This document shows positions 51,541 to 60,172 of a stretch of 64,000 nucleotides of DNA, one piece after another. The notes under the pieces were generated by a model that saw only the letters and a list, made by a program, of their open reading frames with translations, was not told where the DNA came from and did no database searches. This stretch comes from Chthoniobacteraceae bacterium (GTDB lineage Bacteria; Verrucomicrobiota; Verrucomicrobiia; Chthoniobacterales; Chthoniobacteraceae): assembly GCA_028293625.1 (NCBI GenBank), contig JAQGOL010000005.1, positions 1 through 64,000 of the forward strand, read 5' to 3'. Made by a program: the position numbers and the translations under genes. How positions within the stretch are numbered: position 1 is the stretch's first letter; every line of letters starts with the position of its first letter.

Positions 51541-53886
51541 TCAACAACACCGGCGCACGCCTTTGAAACGATGCTCGGTTGCGCTCAGATAAACGTTCTG
51601 CCGGCCCTTGGCTGTCCTGGCGTCTATGCAATCGCATACTTCGGCCACGGCCTGTTCGCGCGCGATGGCGGCCTCCCCTGAAACTTCTTTTAATAAGGTA
51701 AACCCAAGCGCAATCATGCCCAATGTGCCGGCAGGCGAACTCTCAATCAGTACGCCCGCCGGTAAAAGAACAGGCTCGGTTTCCTGAAGTTGCGCCGGTT
51801 TGGACCCATTGATTAGCAGGATCCATTGGCGCACGCTGATCACCACGATCGTCGCCACGAGTGCCAGGAAAATCCCGGTGATCACCGCGTCCAGGCGCAT
51901 ATTAAAGACCTGCGCCCGCGTTGATTTGAGGGTTTTTTGGGCCGCCTCGATTGCTTTGGTTTCCCCGGCGGCATTTGCTTTTAAAAGCGACTCTTCCAGG
52001 GCCGGCAATTTCTTTTCCCCAACCGTAGCGGCCGCCAGAAACCCGATTTTCGGGTCTCTGTAAGCGATTTTTTGCACACCGGCGCTCACGGTCACGACGA
52101 GAAGCCATATCAGCGGCACAAGCGTGACAAACGCCATGCCGAAACGCGGAGATTGCGGCGCTCGGCGGATCTGGATCTTAAGAAGGATCGTCGTGCAAAG
52201 ACAAAGGGCGACGGCGGAGAGCAATTGGTTGGCAATGCCGAAGATTGGCCAGAGCGCTTTGATGCCCCCATCGGGATCGTAAACGGCTTTCAGGAGGAAA
52301 TAGCCCCAGGCGGCGACAATCAGGAAACTTGCAAGGAGATTGGCGGGAAGACTGCGCGTTTCCCCCATCGGTTTCCAGATATGTCCAAGCGCGTCTTGAA
52401 GAAGATAACGCCCAACACGTGTTCCGGCATCCAGGGTGGTGAGAATAAAGAGCGCCTCGAACATGAGCGCGAAGTGGTACCAAATACCAAGAAGCGATTC
52501 GCCAAAGACGCGTCCGAAGATATTGGCCATCCCGACGGCAAGCGTGGCCGCGCCGCCCGTGCGCCCAAAGAGGGAATTCTCGTGGACGGTCTGCGCGAGT
52601 GTCGTCATCTGCTCGGTGGTGACCTGGAAAACGGGCCCGTAAGCGGAAACCTGTGCCACGGTATTGGCCGCGATCGTGGCGGCATCGGCTCCGGGCGCCT
52701 TGATGTTCATGCTAAGGTAAACACCGGGATCAAGCGTGCATGCGGCCACCATCGCCATGATTGCCACCAGCGATTCGAGGCACATCGCCCCGTACCCGAT
52801 GGGACGCGCGTAAGTTTCCCGGGTAATGATCTTGGGGGTGATTCCGCTGGCAATGAGCGTGTGAAACCCGCTGATGGCGCCACAGGCGATCGTGATAAAG
52901 CAGAACGGAAAGACGGGGCCGGGGACCACCGGGCCCGTGCCGTCGATAAACCGCGTAAGCGCCGGCATTTTTAAGTCCGGCAGCACAATGAAGACGCCGA
53001 GTGCCAGCGCGAAGATGGTGCCGAGCTTCATGAACGTGCTCAGGTAATCGCGTGGAGCGAGCAGCAGCCAGACCGGCAGCACGCTTGCCGCCAATGCATA
53101 GATAATGATGGCCCACGCCAGGGGCGCTGCCGTGACGGTGAAGAAGATCGACCATTCCGGCGAGGCGTGCACAAATTGGCCTCCCCAAACCGCGGCGAGT
53201 AAAAGCGCGACCCCGATGACGGATCCTTCGAGCACCTTGCCGACGCGCACCCAGCGCAGATAGCCGCCCATGCAAAGCGCGATCGGGATCGTCGCCGCCA
53301 CGGTAAAGACGCCCCACGGGCTTTCAGCCAGCGCATTGACAACTACCAGCGCCAGCACGGCAAGCAGGATGATCATGATGGATATGATCGCCAGAACTGC
53401 CACCACGCCCGCCGTGCTCGTCAATTCGTCCCGCAACATTTGCGCAAGCGATTTGCCGTCCCGGCGCATCGACGCAACCAGGATCACGAAGTCTTGCACG
53501 GCCCCTCCGAGCACCACCCCGATCAGAATCCAGAGCGTGCCGGGAAGGTAACCAAACTGCGCGGCCAGCACGGGCCCCACCAACGGCCCCGGTCCCGAGA
53601 TGGCGGCAAAATGATGGCCGAAGACGATCCATTTGTTCGTTTTAACGAAATCCTTGCCGTCATCGTGGATCTCACATGGGGTCGCGCGGCGATCATCGAG
53701 CGTGAGCACCTGCGCGGCGATCCATTTGGAATAAAAACGGTAGCCGACCGCATACGTGCAGAGCGCGGCGGTGAGGATATAGCCTGAATTGAGCGCTTCA
53801 CCCCGGCGCAGGGCGATGGTTGCGTAGGCGGTCGCGCCGATCGCGATGACCGCGAACCAAATGATCAGGGAGAGGAACTTCTTCAC
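51541..53886 (-). CDS. cstA: Carbon starvation protein A-family transporter (CstA)
   Basis: 781 residues from the GTG at 53886 (MKKFLSLIIWFAVIAIGATA). About 16 to 18 membrane segments with the family blocks VFGHHFAAISGPGPLVGPVL, FGYLPGTLWILIGVVLGGAV, IACGAISGFHTLIASGITPK, and IFGIANQLLSAVALCLCTTI. CstA proteins take up peptides or pyruvate during carbon limitation. The last 60 residues, after the usual end, form an extra cytoplasmic tail ending ATEHRFKGVRRCC. The terminal double Cys recalls the small YbdD/YjiX proteins that accompany cstA, which here have no separate gene. Confidence 0.92.
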   Translation of the reverse strand: MKKFLSLIIWFAVIAIGATAYATIALRRGEALNSGYILTAALCTYAVGYRFYSKWIAAQVLTLDDRRATPCEIHDDGKDFVKTNKWIVFGHHFAAISGPGPLVGPVLAAQFGYLPGTLWILIGVVLGGAVQDFVILVASMRRDGKSLAQMLRDELTSTAGVVAVLAIISIMIILLAVLALVVVNALAESPWGVFTVAATIPIALCMGGYLRWVRVGKVLEGSVIGVALLLAAVWGGQFVHASPEWSIFFTVTAAPLAWAIIIYALAASVLPVWLLLAPRDYLSTFMKLGTIFALALGVFIVLPDLKMPALTRFIDGTGPVVPGPVFPFCFITIACGAISGFHTLIASGITPKIITRETYARPIGYGAMCLESLVAIMAMVAACTLDPGVYLSMNIKAPGADAATIAANTVAQVSAYGPVFQVTTEQMTTLAQTVHENSLFGRTGGAATLAVGMANIFGRVFGESLLGIWYHFALMFEALFILTTLDAGTRVGRYLLQDALGHIWKPMGETRSLPANLLASFLIVAAWGYFLLKAVYDPDGGIKALWPIFGIANQLLSAVALCLCTTILLKIQIRRAPQSPRFGMAFVTLVPLIWLLVVTVSAGVQKIAYRDPKIGFLAAATVGEKKLPALEESLLKANAAGETKAIEAAQKTLKSTRAQVFNMRLDAVITGIFLALVATIVVISVRQWILLINGSKPAQLQETEPVLLPAGVLIESSPAGTLGMIALGFTLLKEVSGEAAIAREQAVAEVCDCIDARTAKGRQNVYLSATEHRFKGVRRCC

Positions 53887-54066
53887 GAAAAGGTTTTTTG
53901 GGGGAAAGGGCTGGACTGGCGTTCGTTTTCTGAACCGTCCGCAAAGCCGGGGCAAGCTTCACTCACGTCAAAAATTGCCCGCACCAAATTTCCAGCTATC
54001 CTTCGTGCCCTGAAACCCGATCCTCTCTCCCAATTCAACGCGCTGCTGGCCGGAAGCGAGCCGCTT

Positions 54067-55065
54067 TTGGTTCTCGCTCCGATGCAGGATGTCACCGATC
54101 TGCCGTTCTGGAAGCTGATGACAGCTTACGGAGGCGCCGACGTCTATTATACCGAGTATTTTCGGGTTCATCCCGATTCGCGGCTTGATCGGCCGATCCT
54201 CGATTCGATCACCCAGAATCCCACCGGCCAGCCCGTCGTCGCGCAGATGATCGGCAACGATATTCCCTCGCTGGTGCGCACGGCGCGCGAGCTTCAGAAG
54301 CATCCGATTGCCGCGGTCGATTTGAATCTGGGATGCCCGGCGCCGGTCGTTTACAGAAAGTGCGCCGGCGGCGGGTTGCTGCGCGATCTGCAACGCGTCG
54401 ATGCGATCCTGGGCGCGTTGCGCGAAGTGGTCAGCGTGAAGTTCACGGTCAAAACCCGGCTCGGATTTGATAATCCGGATGTTTTTTCAGAATTGCTGCC
54501 GATTTTTGCCAAACATTCCATTGATCTGCTGACCGTCCACGGACGCACCGTTGCGGAAATGTATCGCAGCGCCGTCCATTACGATTACATCGCGCGCGCG
54601 GTCGAAACGCTCGATTGCCCTGTGCTGGCCAATGGCAATGTCTATTCCGCCCAAAAAGCCGAGGATGTGCTTGTTGAAACCGGCGCGCGTGGACTCATGA
54701 TCGGACGCGGCGCCATTCGAAATCCGTGGCTCTTTGCACAAATCCGTCAGTGGCGCCGGGGTGAACCGCTTTTCCAGCCAAAAGGCCGCGATGTGCTCGC
54801 CTATGTGCATGCGCTTTATGAAGCCGTCTGCGCACCGGACATTCGTCAGGCGGCACAGGTCCAGAAGATGAAGAAATATATCAACTATCTTGGCCTCGGT
54901 GTGGAGCCCTCGGGCCGGTTCCTGCATATCATCCGGCGGGTGACAACGCGGGCTGATTTCTTTCAGATCTGCGACGAGTACCTTGATCACGATGAACCGA
55001 TGTCACTTGAGCCTTTTGCCATCCCGTTCAAGGAAACCGACGTGATGGCCGGGGAATGCAGATGA
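54067..55065 (+). CDS. tRNA-dihydrouridine synthase family protein
   Basis: 332 residues from a TTG at 54067. FMN-binding start VLAPMQDVTDLPFWKLM, then DLNLGCPAPVVYRKCAGGGL with the catalytic Cys, VKFTVKTRLGFDNP, LTVHGRTVAEMY and ARGLMIGRGAIRNPWLFAQI. It reduces uridines in the D-loop of tRNA with NADPH. Homologous-looking residues continue upstream in frame (PDPLSQFNALLAGSEPLL) without an ATG, GTG or TTG start, so the true start is probably earlier and uses an unusual codon or is hidden by a sequence error. Confidence 0.88.
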   Translation: MVLAPMQDVTDLPFWKLMTAYGGADVYYTEYFRVHPDSRLDRPILDSITQNPTGQPVVAQMIGNDIPSLVRTARELQKHPIAAVDLNLGCPAPVVYRKCAGGGLLRDLQRVDAILGALREVVSVKFTVKTRLGFDNPDVFSELLPIFAKHSIDLLTVHGRTVAEMYRSAVHYDYIARAVETLDCPVLANGNVYSAQKAEDVLVETGARGLMIGRGAIRNPWLFAQIRQWRRGEPLFQPKGRDVLAYVHALYEAVCAPDIRQAAQVQKMKKYINYLGLGVEPSGRFLHIIRRVTTRADFFQICDEYLDHDEPMSLEPFAIPFKETDVMAGECR

Positions 55066-55093
55066 CAAGGCCAGGTGTGTAGCCTGTCCTGTT

Positions 55094-55462
55094 TTATTTG
55101 GACATCTTCACACGCGCGCAGAAGACAGTGCAGAGCGCGAGCACAATCACGTTCTCCAAAAAGTGCGGCGAGAAGACGAGGAAGAACCCGCGCCCTTTTA
55201 CCAGGGCTGAAAAGCTCGAAACACAAAATGGCATCAGGAAGAGGCGGAAAATCTGCCACCGGTCGAGGCTCGTTTTCCCGTTCGAGGTGCTGATCAGCAA
55301 GGCGATTCCAATAATTCCGGAAATGCCAATCGATGTCAGCCAGAGGTTTGGGCTGGGATCAAAATAGCGGATCGCAAAGCAAAGATACCAGATCAGGTAA
55401 CACCAGAGCACCATGCGGCCCGTGGTGAGCTGGGAAAAATAGCGGACGATTGAAGGTGGCAC
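55094..55462 (-). CDS. Small membrane protein of unknown function
   Basis: 122 residues with four probable membrane segments (MVLWCYLIWYLCFAIRYF, LTSIGISGIIGIALLIST, FRLFLMPFCVSSFSAL and FLENVIVLALCTVFCARV). No recognised domain. It follows galE by six bases and is probably its operon partner. Confidence 0.75.
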   Translation of the reverse strand: MPPSIVRYFSQLTTGRMVLWCYLIWYLCFAIRYFDPSPNLWLTSIGISGIIGIALLISTSNGKTSLDRWQIFRLFLMPFCVSSFSALVKGRGFFLVFSPHFLENVIVLALCTVFCARVKMSK

Positions 55463-55468
55463 GGCCGC

Positions 55469-56440
55469 TCAATCCCCATAGCCGCCCGGGTTGCGTACGT
55501 GCCAGTTCCAGGCGCTTTCAATGATGGTATCGATCGCTTGAAACTTCGGTTTCCATCCAAGTTCACGCTGGATCTTGTCTGAACCGGCAATCAGCCGGGC
55601 CGGATCGCCCGGACGGCGGTCGCGTTCCACGACCGCGATTTTTTTCCCTGTTACCGCTTCGCACGAGGCGATGACTTCGCGCACGCTGGTCCCGCCGCCG
55701 GTGCCGAGATTGAACCTGGCGCTTTCGCCAATGTTCAGCGCAAGCATGTGCGCCTGGGCGAGGTCGAGAATATGAATGTAGTCGCGAATACAGGTGCCAT
55801 CGGGCGTCTCGTAGTCGGTTCCGAAGATATCGACGTGCGATTTCTGTCCGAGCGCCACTTTCAAAATATTGGGAATGAGATGCGTCTCAATCCGGTGATC
55901 CTCGCCGTATTTGTCCGTGGCGCCTGCGGCGTTAAAATAGCGAAGCGCCACATATTTGATCCCGTGAATCTCGTCATACCAGCGCAGGATCTTCTCGAAA
56001 ATGAGTTTTGATTCCCCGTATGGATTGATCGGGTTCTGTGGAAGCGTTTCGTCAATCGGCAACCGGTCGGGTGGCCCGAACGTGGCGCAGGTGGAGCTGA
56101 AAACAAATTTTTTGACCCCATTGGCAACCAACGCATCAAGCAGATTGATGCCGGCCCCCACGTTATTGCGGAAATACTTTGATGGATTCTCCATCGACTC
56201 GCCAACCAGCGCGTTGGCGGCAAAATGCATGACCGCATCGGGGCGCACCTTCGCCATCGCTTCATTGATATCGTCGCGTTGCTGCAAATCGCCGATAATG
56301 AGCTCCGCGCCCGGATCCACGGCGGCCCGATGTCCTTCAGTCAGGTTGTCGAAGACAGTGACCTGATGGCCAGCCGCCAGAAGCTGCTCCACACAGATGC
56401 TGCCAATATACCCGGCGCCGCCGGTAACAAGGATGTTCAT
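55469..56440 (-). CDS. galE: UDP-glucose 4-epimerase
   Basis: 323 residues. NAD loop VTGGAGYIGSICVEQL, catalytic Ser in FVFSSTCATFGPPDRLPI, Tyr/Lys pair in NPYGESKLIFEKILRW, and the substrate-site segments VALRYFNAAGATDKYGEDHR and TPDGTCIRDYIHILDLAQAH. It interconverts UDP-glucose and UDP-galactose for surface polysaccharides. The start at 56440 begins directly with MNILVTGGAGYIG. Confidence 0.95.
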   Translation of the reverse strand: MNILVTGGAGYIGSICVEQLLAAGHQVTVFDNLTEGHRAAVDPGAELIIGDLQQRDDINEAMAKVRPDAVMHFAANALVGESMENPSKYFRNNVGAGINLLDALVANGVKKFVFSSTCATFGPPDRLPIDETLPQNPINPYGESKLIFEKILRWYDEIHGIKYVALRYFNAAGATDKYGEDHRIETHLIPNILKVALGQKSHVDIFGTDYETPDGTCIRDYIHILDLAQAHMLALNIGESARFNLGTGGGTSVREVIASCEAVTGKKIAVVERDRRPGDPARLIAGSDKIQRELGWKPKFQAIDTIIESAWNWHVRNPGGYGD

Positions 56441-56557
56441 AAATTAGTTCTTTGCCCGGTTGCTGAGCGAATATGAGAAAGGTGCCCAATTAGAGCAATT
56501 GCATACCGAGCACAAGCGGAGATGCATCTGAATCAGCCTTCCCGGAAGGGGAGCGTT

Positions 56558-57076
56558 TCAAGGTGCTTGCGGTTTTTGACTGCGCAATGCCATCACCATC
56601 CTGCGCACATGGGAGTTTTTCATGCGGCCTTCGAGCAGTTTGAGGCTCATGATATGCGAGCCCAATTCCAAGATCTCGATTTCCACTTTTTTTACTCCCC
56701 ACGCGTTCATATCGCGCCGGCTCGATACGTAAAGATCGATGGTGCGGCGGCCTACCAGCGCCAGGCCGTAATCTTCAACCACGTAATTACGTCCGCTTGA
56801 ACAAATCCTGAATCGGGTGCCGAGCGGCATCCAGGACCAATCGGTTGCCGCGCTGTATACGTCGCCGCCAAAACGGAGGCGGCCATCCACGCCATTGCGA
56901 TGGCCGCCGGCTTCACTATGCGTGTAAGCCGTTGTTCGTACGATCATCCGCTGGCCGGGTTTGGTCGGTTCTCCGGTTTGCTGCGCCACGATGGGATGCC
57001 GCGCGGCGTTTGAAGCGGTCGCGCAACCGCTGGCAATGATCAGCGGAATAATCAGCAGGATGGGGAACAACTTCAT
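56558..57076 (-). CDS. 3D-domain lipoprotein
   Basis: 172 residues. The lipobox is IIASGC after a hydrophobic start (MKLFPILLIIPLI), so it is a lipoprotein. The mature part holds a 3D domain with VRTTAYTHSEAGGHRNGVDG, AATDWSWMPLGTRFRI, VVEDYGLALVGRRTIDLYVS and MNAWGVKKVEIEILE, carrying the three conserved Asp residues. 3D domains occur in lytic transglycosylases (MltA) and Rpf/YabE-like proteins; here it stands alone. It probably acts on the cell wall. Confidence 0.85.
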   Translation of the reverse strand: MKLFPILLIIPLIIASGCATASNAARHPIVAQQTGEPTKPGQRMIVRTTAYTHSEAGGHRNGVDGRLRFGGDVYSAATDWSWMPLGTRFRICSSGRNYVVEDYGLALVGRRTIDLYVSSRRDMNAWGVKKVEIEILELGSHIMSLKLLEGRMKNSHVRRMVMALRSQKPQAP

Positions 57077-57166
57077 CCTAAGTTTATCCGCGTGAAATGG
57101 TTGGGGGAATCCATTTGTCCCTATGTAGGGAGGCGCAAGGATCGCCGCAACGTTATAAGTTGCGCC

Positions 57167-57190
57167 GGATCAGGCATTCATGCCTGATCC
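57167..57190. terminator. Hairpin at the end of lpxA
   Basis: GGATCAGGCAT/ATGCCTGATCC is a perfect palindrome with a 2-base loop that overlaps the last codons and stop of lpxA. A second hairpin-like pair (GCCGCAACG, CGTTGCGGC region) lies next to it. No T-run follows, so factor-independent termination is uncertain. Confidence 0.4.
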
Positions 57191-57996
57191 GTTCCCTGGC
57201 CCGCCGCGCTGTTCTTCGTGCCGATATAGGCGCAAATTCCGCGCTTTTTTGCCGCTTCGATGAACCCAAAAAAAGCATTCGCTTCAGGGCCCCATGCTTT
57301 TTCCCTGCTCGCAGCGAGCGCCTGCGCCGTATTGAGACCGCGCCGGTAAATGAGCTGGAAAGCTTCCTTGATTTCGGCACGCGTGGCCGGAGTAAAGCCG
57401 GCTCTGCGCAAACCGATGATGTTAAGGCCCGCCACGAAGTTATGTTCCACGCCGATGGTAAAGGGCGGGACATCTTTGCTGAAACCGGAGGCGCCCTGGC
57501 AAATCGCAAGTTCTCCTACCCGCGTGTGTTGATGGAAAACGCTGTTGCCCCCGATGAAAACCCGGTCTTCCACCGTGACATGTCCCCCAAGAAGCGAGTC
57601 ATTGGCAATGATCACCTGATTTCCGAGCCGCACATTGTGGCCGAGGTGAGTGCCTGCCATCAGAAAGCAGCCATCCCCGATGATCGTCGCGCTTCCCTCA
57701 CTGCTGCCGCGGTGCACCGTGCAATGTTCGCGGATTTTGTTTCCGTCGCCGATGCGCACCCCGCTTTTAACGTCCGGTTTAAAAGCAAAATCCTGCGGAT
57801 CGCTTCCCACAACCGTCGAGTACCCAATCAAATTGTTTTTTCCCATGTTCACATGGGCGCAAATGACCGCATGCGCCTGGATCACACAGCCGTCGCCGAT
57901 TTGCGCCGCCCCTTCGATCACCACATATGGCCCGATGACGACGTCGCTGCCGAGCTGCGCGTCGGCGTGAATGATTGCTGTGGGATGGATGGACAC
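57178..57996 (-). CDS. lpxA: Acyl-[acyl-carrier-protein]-UDP-N-acetylglucosamine O-acyltransferase
   Basis: 272 residues. A left-handed beta-helix built of hexapeptide repeats begins IHPTAIIHADAQLGSDVVIG, with the LpxA marks HAVICAHVNMGKNNLIGY, NKIREHCTVHRGSSEG, FLMAGTHLGHNVRLGNQVII (catalytic His) and VAGLNIIGLRRAGFTPATRA. It carries out the first step of lipid A synthesis in the cytoplasm. Typical length is 255 to 275 residues. It supports a Gram-negative envelope with lipid A. Confidence 0.95.
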   Translation of the reverse strand: MSIHPTAIIHADAQLGSDVVIGPYVVIEGAAQIGDGCVIQAHAVICAHVNMGKNNLIGYSTVVGSDPQDFAFKPDVKSGVRIGDGNKIREHCTVHRGSSEGSATIIGDGCFLMAGTHLGHNVRLGNQVIIANDSLLGGHVTVEDRVFIGGNSVFHQHTRVGELAICQGASGFSKDVPPFTIGVEHNFVAGLNIIGLRRAGFTPATRAEIKEAFQLIYRRGLNTAQALAASREKAWGPEANAFFGFIEAAKKRGICAYIGTKNSAAGQGTDQA

Positions 57997-58086
57997 GGGA
58001 AAAAGTGGATGGTTTTTTTGGGGAACGTTGGGCCGGCAAGCTTCCCGAATCCCGCATCCCGCTTCCAGTCTCTTCTAACGCGTCAT

Positions 58087-58782
58087 TTAGAGCACTCCGG
58101 CCTCTTTGAAGCTGAACCACGGCTGGCGTCCGTTGTCGCCGTTGCCGATGATGATGTGGTCAAGCAAATGGATCTGGAGAAGGTGGGCCGCTTCCGCCAA
58201 TCGCCGAGTAAGACTGTGATCGGCCTGGCTTGGCGCCGGATCGCCGGAGGGATGATTGTGCACGACCACGAGAGCGAAGGCCGCGTGGATAAGCGCCGGC
58301 CGGAAGATCTCGCGCGGATGGGCAATGCTTTCATTTAAACTTCCCAACGAGATCTCTTCCACTCGCAGCAGATGAAATTTTGTATCGAGCAAAACCACAC
58401 GCAGCGATTCCCGGCTCAAAAAGCGCATCTCGGTTCCAAGCAAATCGAAGATGAGTTGCGGCGCATCCATCCGGCGTCGGGTGAGGGTTTCCCTCGCCAG
58501 CCGCGTCGCCAGCCCGAATGCGGCGGCGAGCTGAACGGCTTTGGCCAGGCCGATCCCTTTGATATCTTTCAACTCGGCGACGCTGCATCGCGCCAGCCCG
58601 CTTAGTGAACCAAATCGCGCGATCAGTTGCCGGCCGATATCGATGGCATTCGACCCTTTCATTCCTGTGCGCAGCAGAATGGCAATCAACTCGCAATCGC
58701 TCAATGCCGCGGCTCCAAGGGCTTCCAGTTTCTCCCGTGGCCGATCCTGCGGGGCGAGTTCGTGAATCGTGGGCGAGCGCAT
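58087..58782 (-). CDS. radC: RadC-family JAB-domain protein
   Basis: 231 residues. The N-terminal helical part has DRPREKLEALGAAALSDCEL and the HhH motif ELKDIKGIGLAKAVQLAAAF. The JAMM/JAB domain has metal motif VVVHNHPSGDPAPSQADHSL and the later LLDHIIIGNGDNGRQPWFSF. Family members were named for DNA repair, but the biochemical role is not settled. The length is normal and the gene stands alone. Confidence 0.93.
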   Translation of the reverse strand: MRSPTIHELAPQDRPREKLEALGAAALSDCELIAILLRTGMKGSNAIDIGRQLIARFGSLSGLARCSVAELKDIKGIGLAKAVQLAAAFGLATRLARETLTRRRMDAPQLIFDLLGTEMRFLSRESLRVVLLDTKFHLLRVEEISLGSLNESIAHPREIFRPALIHAAFALVVVHNHPSGDPAPSQADHSLTRRLAEAAHLLQIHLLDHIIIGNGDNGRQPWFSFKEAGVL

Positions 58783-59044
58783 CCCGGATTTCGCGCATGA
58801 ACGCCCGTGTGGACGGCGCCGCGCAGCCTCTGTGAGGCTCTAATCGCCAGCTGACGCGGGGAATATCAAACTGATCCGGTCTAACGCCCGGCTGAAGCAG
58901 GAAATCCGCAACTGAGACGGCCGCGTGCCCAACTTACGCGGTCTTACGCTGAACCGACGCGGGGAATCGGCGATTTGCTCCGTTAGATAGACGATTTGAT
59001 GTCTCAGAGAGGGAGCTGGATCCCTCAGAGAGGAGAATGGACGT
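58783..59044. other. Intergenic region with short repeated words
   Basis: No gene. GACGCGGGGAAT occurs at 58853 and 58956, and CTCAGAGAGG twice near 58996-59035. The region must hold the radC promoter and the end of the FGE transcript. Confidence 0.35.
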
Positions 59045-60172
59045 TTATTCGGCTTTCAATGCTGCCGCTTTCACGCAGCGAAATCCGAGGTGACTTGAAG
59101 AGGTTCCCGGTTCGCCTTTATCCCGGCTGCCGACCATGTAGCGCGTGCAGTATTGTTCGGTGCAGAGAAACGAGCCGCCACGGTGGACCCGTTTGTTGAC
59201 GCCTGGTTCGGCGGGATCAAGCGAGTCGTTGGGGCCTTTCGGGTTATTTGCTACGCCGCTTCGTGCAAGTTGCGCGTAATAATCGGGTCGATACCAATCC
59301 GAGCACCATTCCCAGACATTGCCCGCAACGTCGTGCAGCCCATACGCGTTTGGTGAAAATTGGGCAACCGGTGCAATGCCGATAAAGCCATCCGCGCCGC
59401 TATCTTTATGAGGAAATTTGCCTTCAAAGATATTGGCGAGCCATTTGTCGCCGGGTTGCAACTCGTCGCCCCATGGATAACTCTCGCCGGCGGCGCCGCC
59501 ACGCGCCGCAAACTCCCATTCCGCCTCGGTCGGGAGCCGTTTGCCCGCCCATTTGGCATAAGCTTCGGTATCTTCGAACGCGACATGCACCACGGGATAC
59601 TTTTCCTTGCCCTCAATGCTGCTGCCGGGGCCTGCCGGATGCCGCCAGTCCGCACCGGGCTGGTAACGCCACCATTTCGTGAAATCGTCCAGCGGTACCG
59701 GCCCTTCAGGCGCGGTAAAGACGATTGAGCCCGGTACGAGCAGCTCAGCGGGTGCGCCGGGAAAATCTTCCGCGCGCGGTTTGCGTTCCGCCACGGTGAT
59801 GTAGGCGGTGGCTTTCACAAAAAGCGCAAATTGCGCGTTGGTCACTTCCGTCGAATCGATCCAAAACCCGTCGACCGCGACCCGGTGGATGGGACGCGCA
59901 TCGGGCATTGGATCTTTCCCTCCGCAAAGCGAGCGTGTCGGGTCCGCGTTGCCCATCGAGAATTCGCCGCCAGGAATCCAGACCATTCCCTCGGGCACGG
60001 GCATGGGCGCGTCTGATTTGCTTTCGATTGTGGCGGCAAAACCGGCGGCGCGGGCGCTCGCAGTCGCGAGTTTGGGCGGCGTCCGATCCATATTTTCCGT
60101 GGCAAACACGGCGAGCGCGCCAGCGAGGGGCAGACTGCTCAGGAACACGCGGATATTCACGCGGCTGATCAA
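59045..60172 (-). CDS. Formylglycine-generating enzyme (SUMF1/FGE-type)
   Basis: 375 residues. The signal segment is FLSSLPLAGALAVFATENM. FGE fold: GMVWIPGGEFSMGNADPTRS, FWIDSTEVTNAQFALFVKAT, RLPTEAEWEFAARGGAAGES, VWEWCSDWYRPDYY and RGGSFLCTEQYCTRYMVGSR. The pair of Cys in SFLCTEQYC matches the redox Cys pair of true sulfatase-activating FGE, and the ending SHLGFRCVKA is conserved. It oxidises a Cys in sulfatases to formylglycine. It overlaps the sulfatase gene by four bases (ATGA). Confidence 0.93.
   Translation of the reverse strand: MISRVNIRVFLSSLPLAGALAVFATENMDRTPPKLATASARAAGFAATIESKSDAPMPVPEGMVWIPGGEFSMGNADPTRSLCGGKDPMPDARPIHRVAVDGFWIDSTEVTNAQFALFVKATAYITVAERKPRAEDFPGAPAELLVPGSIVFTAPEGPVPLDDFTKWWRYQPGADWRHPAGPGSSIEGKEKYPVVHVAFEDTEAYAKWAGKRLPTEAEWEFAARGGAAGESYPWGDELQPGDKWLANIFEGKFPHKDSGADGFIGIAPVAQFSPNAYGLHDVAGNVWEWCSDWYRPDYYAQLARSGVANNPKGPNDSLDPAEPGVNKRVHRGGSFLCTEQYCTRYMVGSRDKGEPGTSSSHLGFRCVKAAALKAE

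Noticed and set aside
52072-52974. 300-residue plus-strand ORF inside cstA
   Set aside because: Charged, repeat-free translation opposite a membrane protein; typical of an antisense frame.
57097-58338. 413-residue plus-strand ORF across lpxA and radC
   Set aside because: Antisense shadow of lpxA and radC, both of which are unmistakable on the minus strand.
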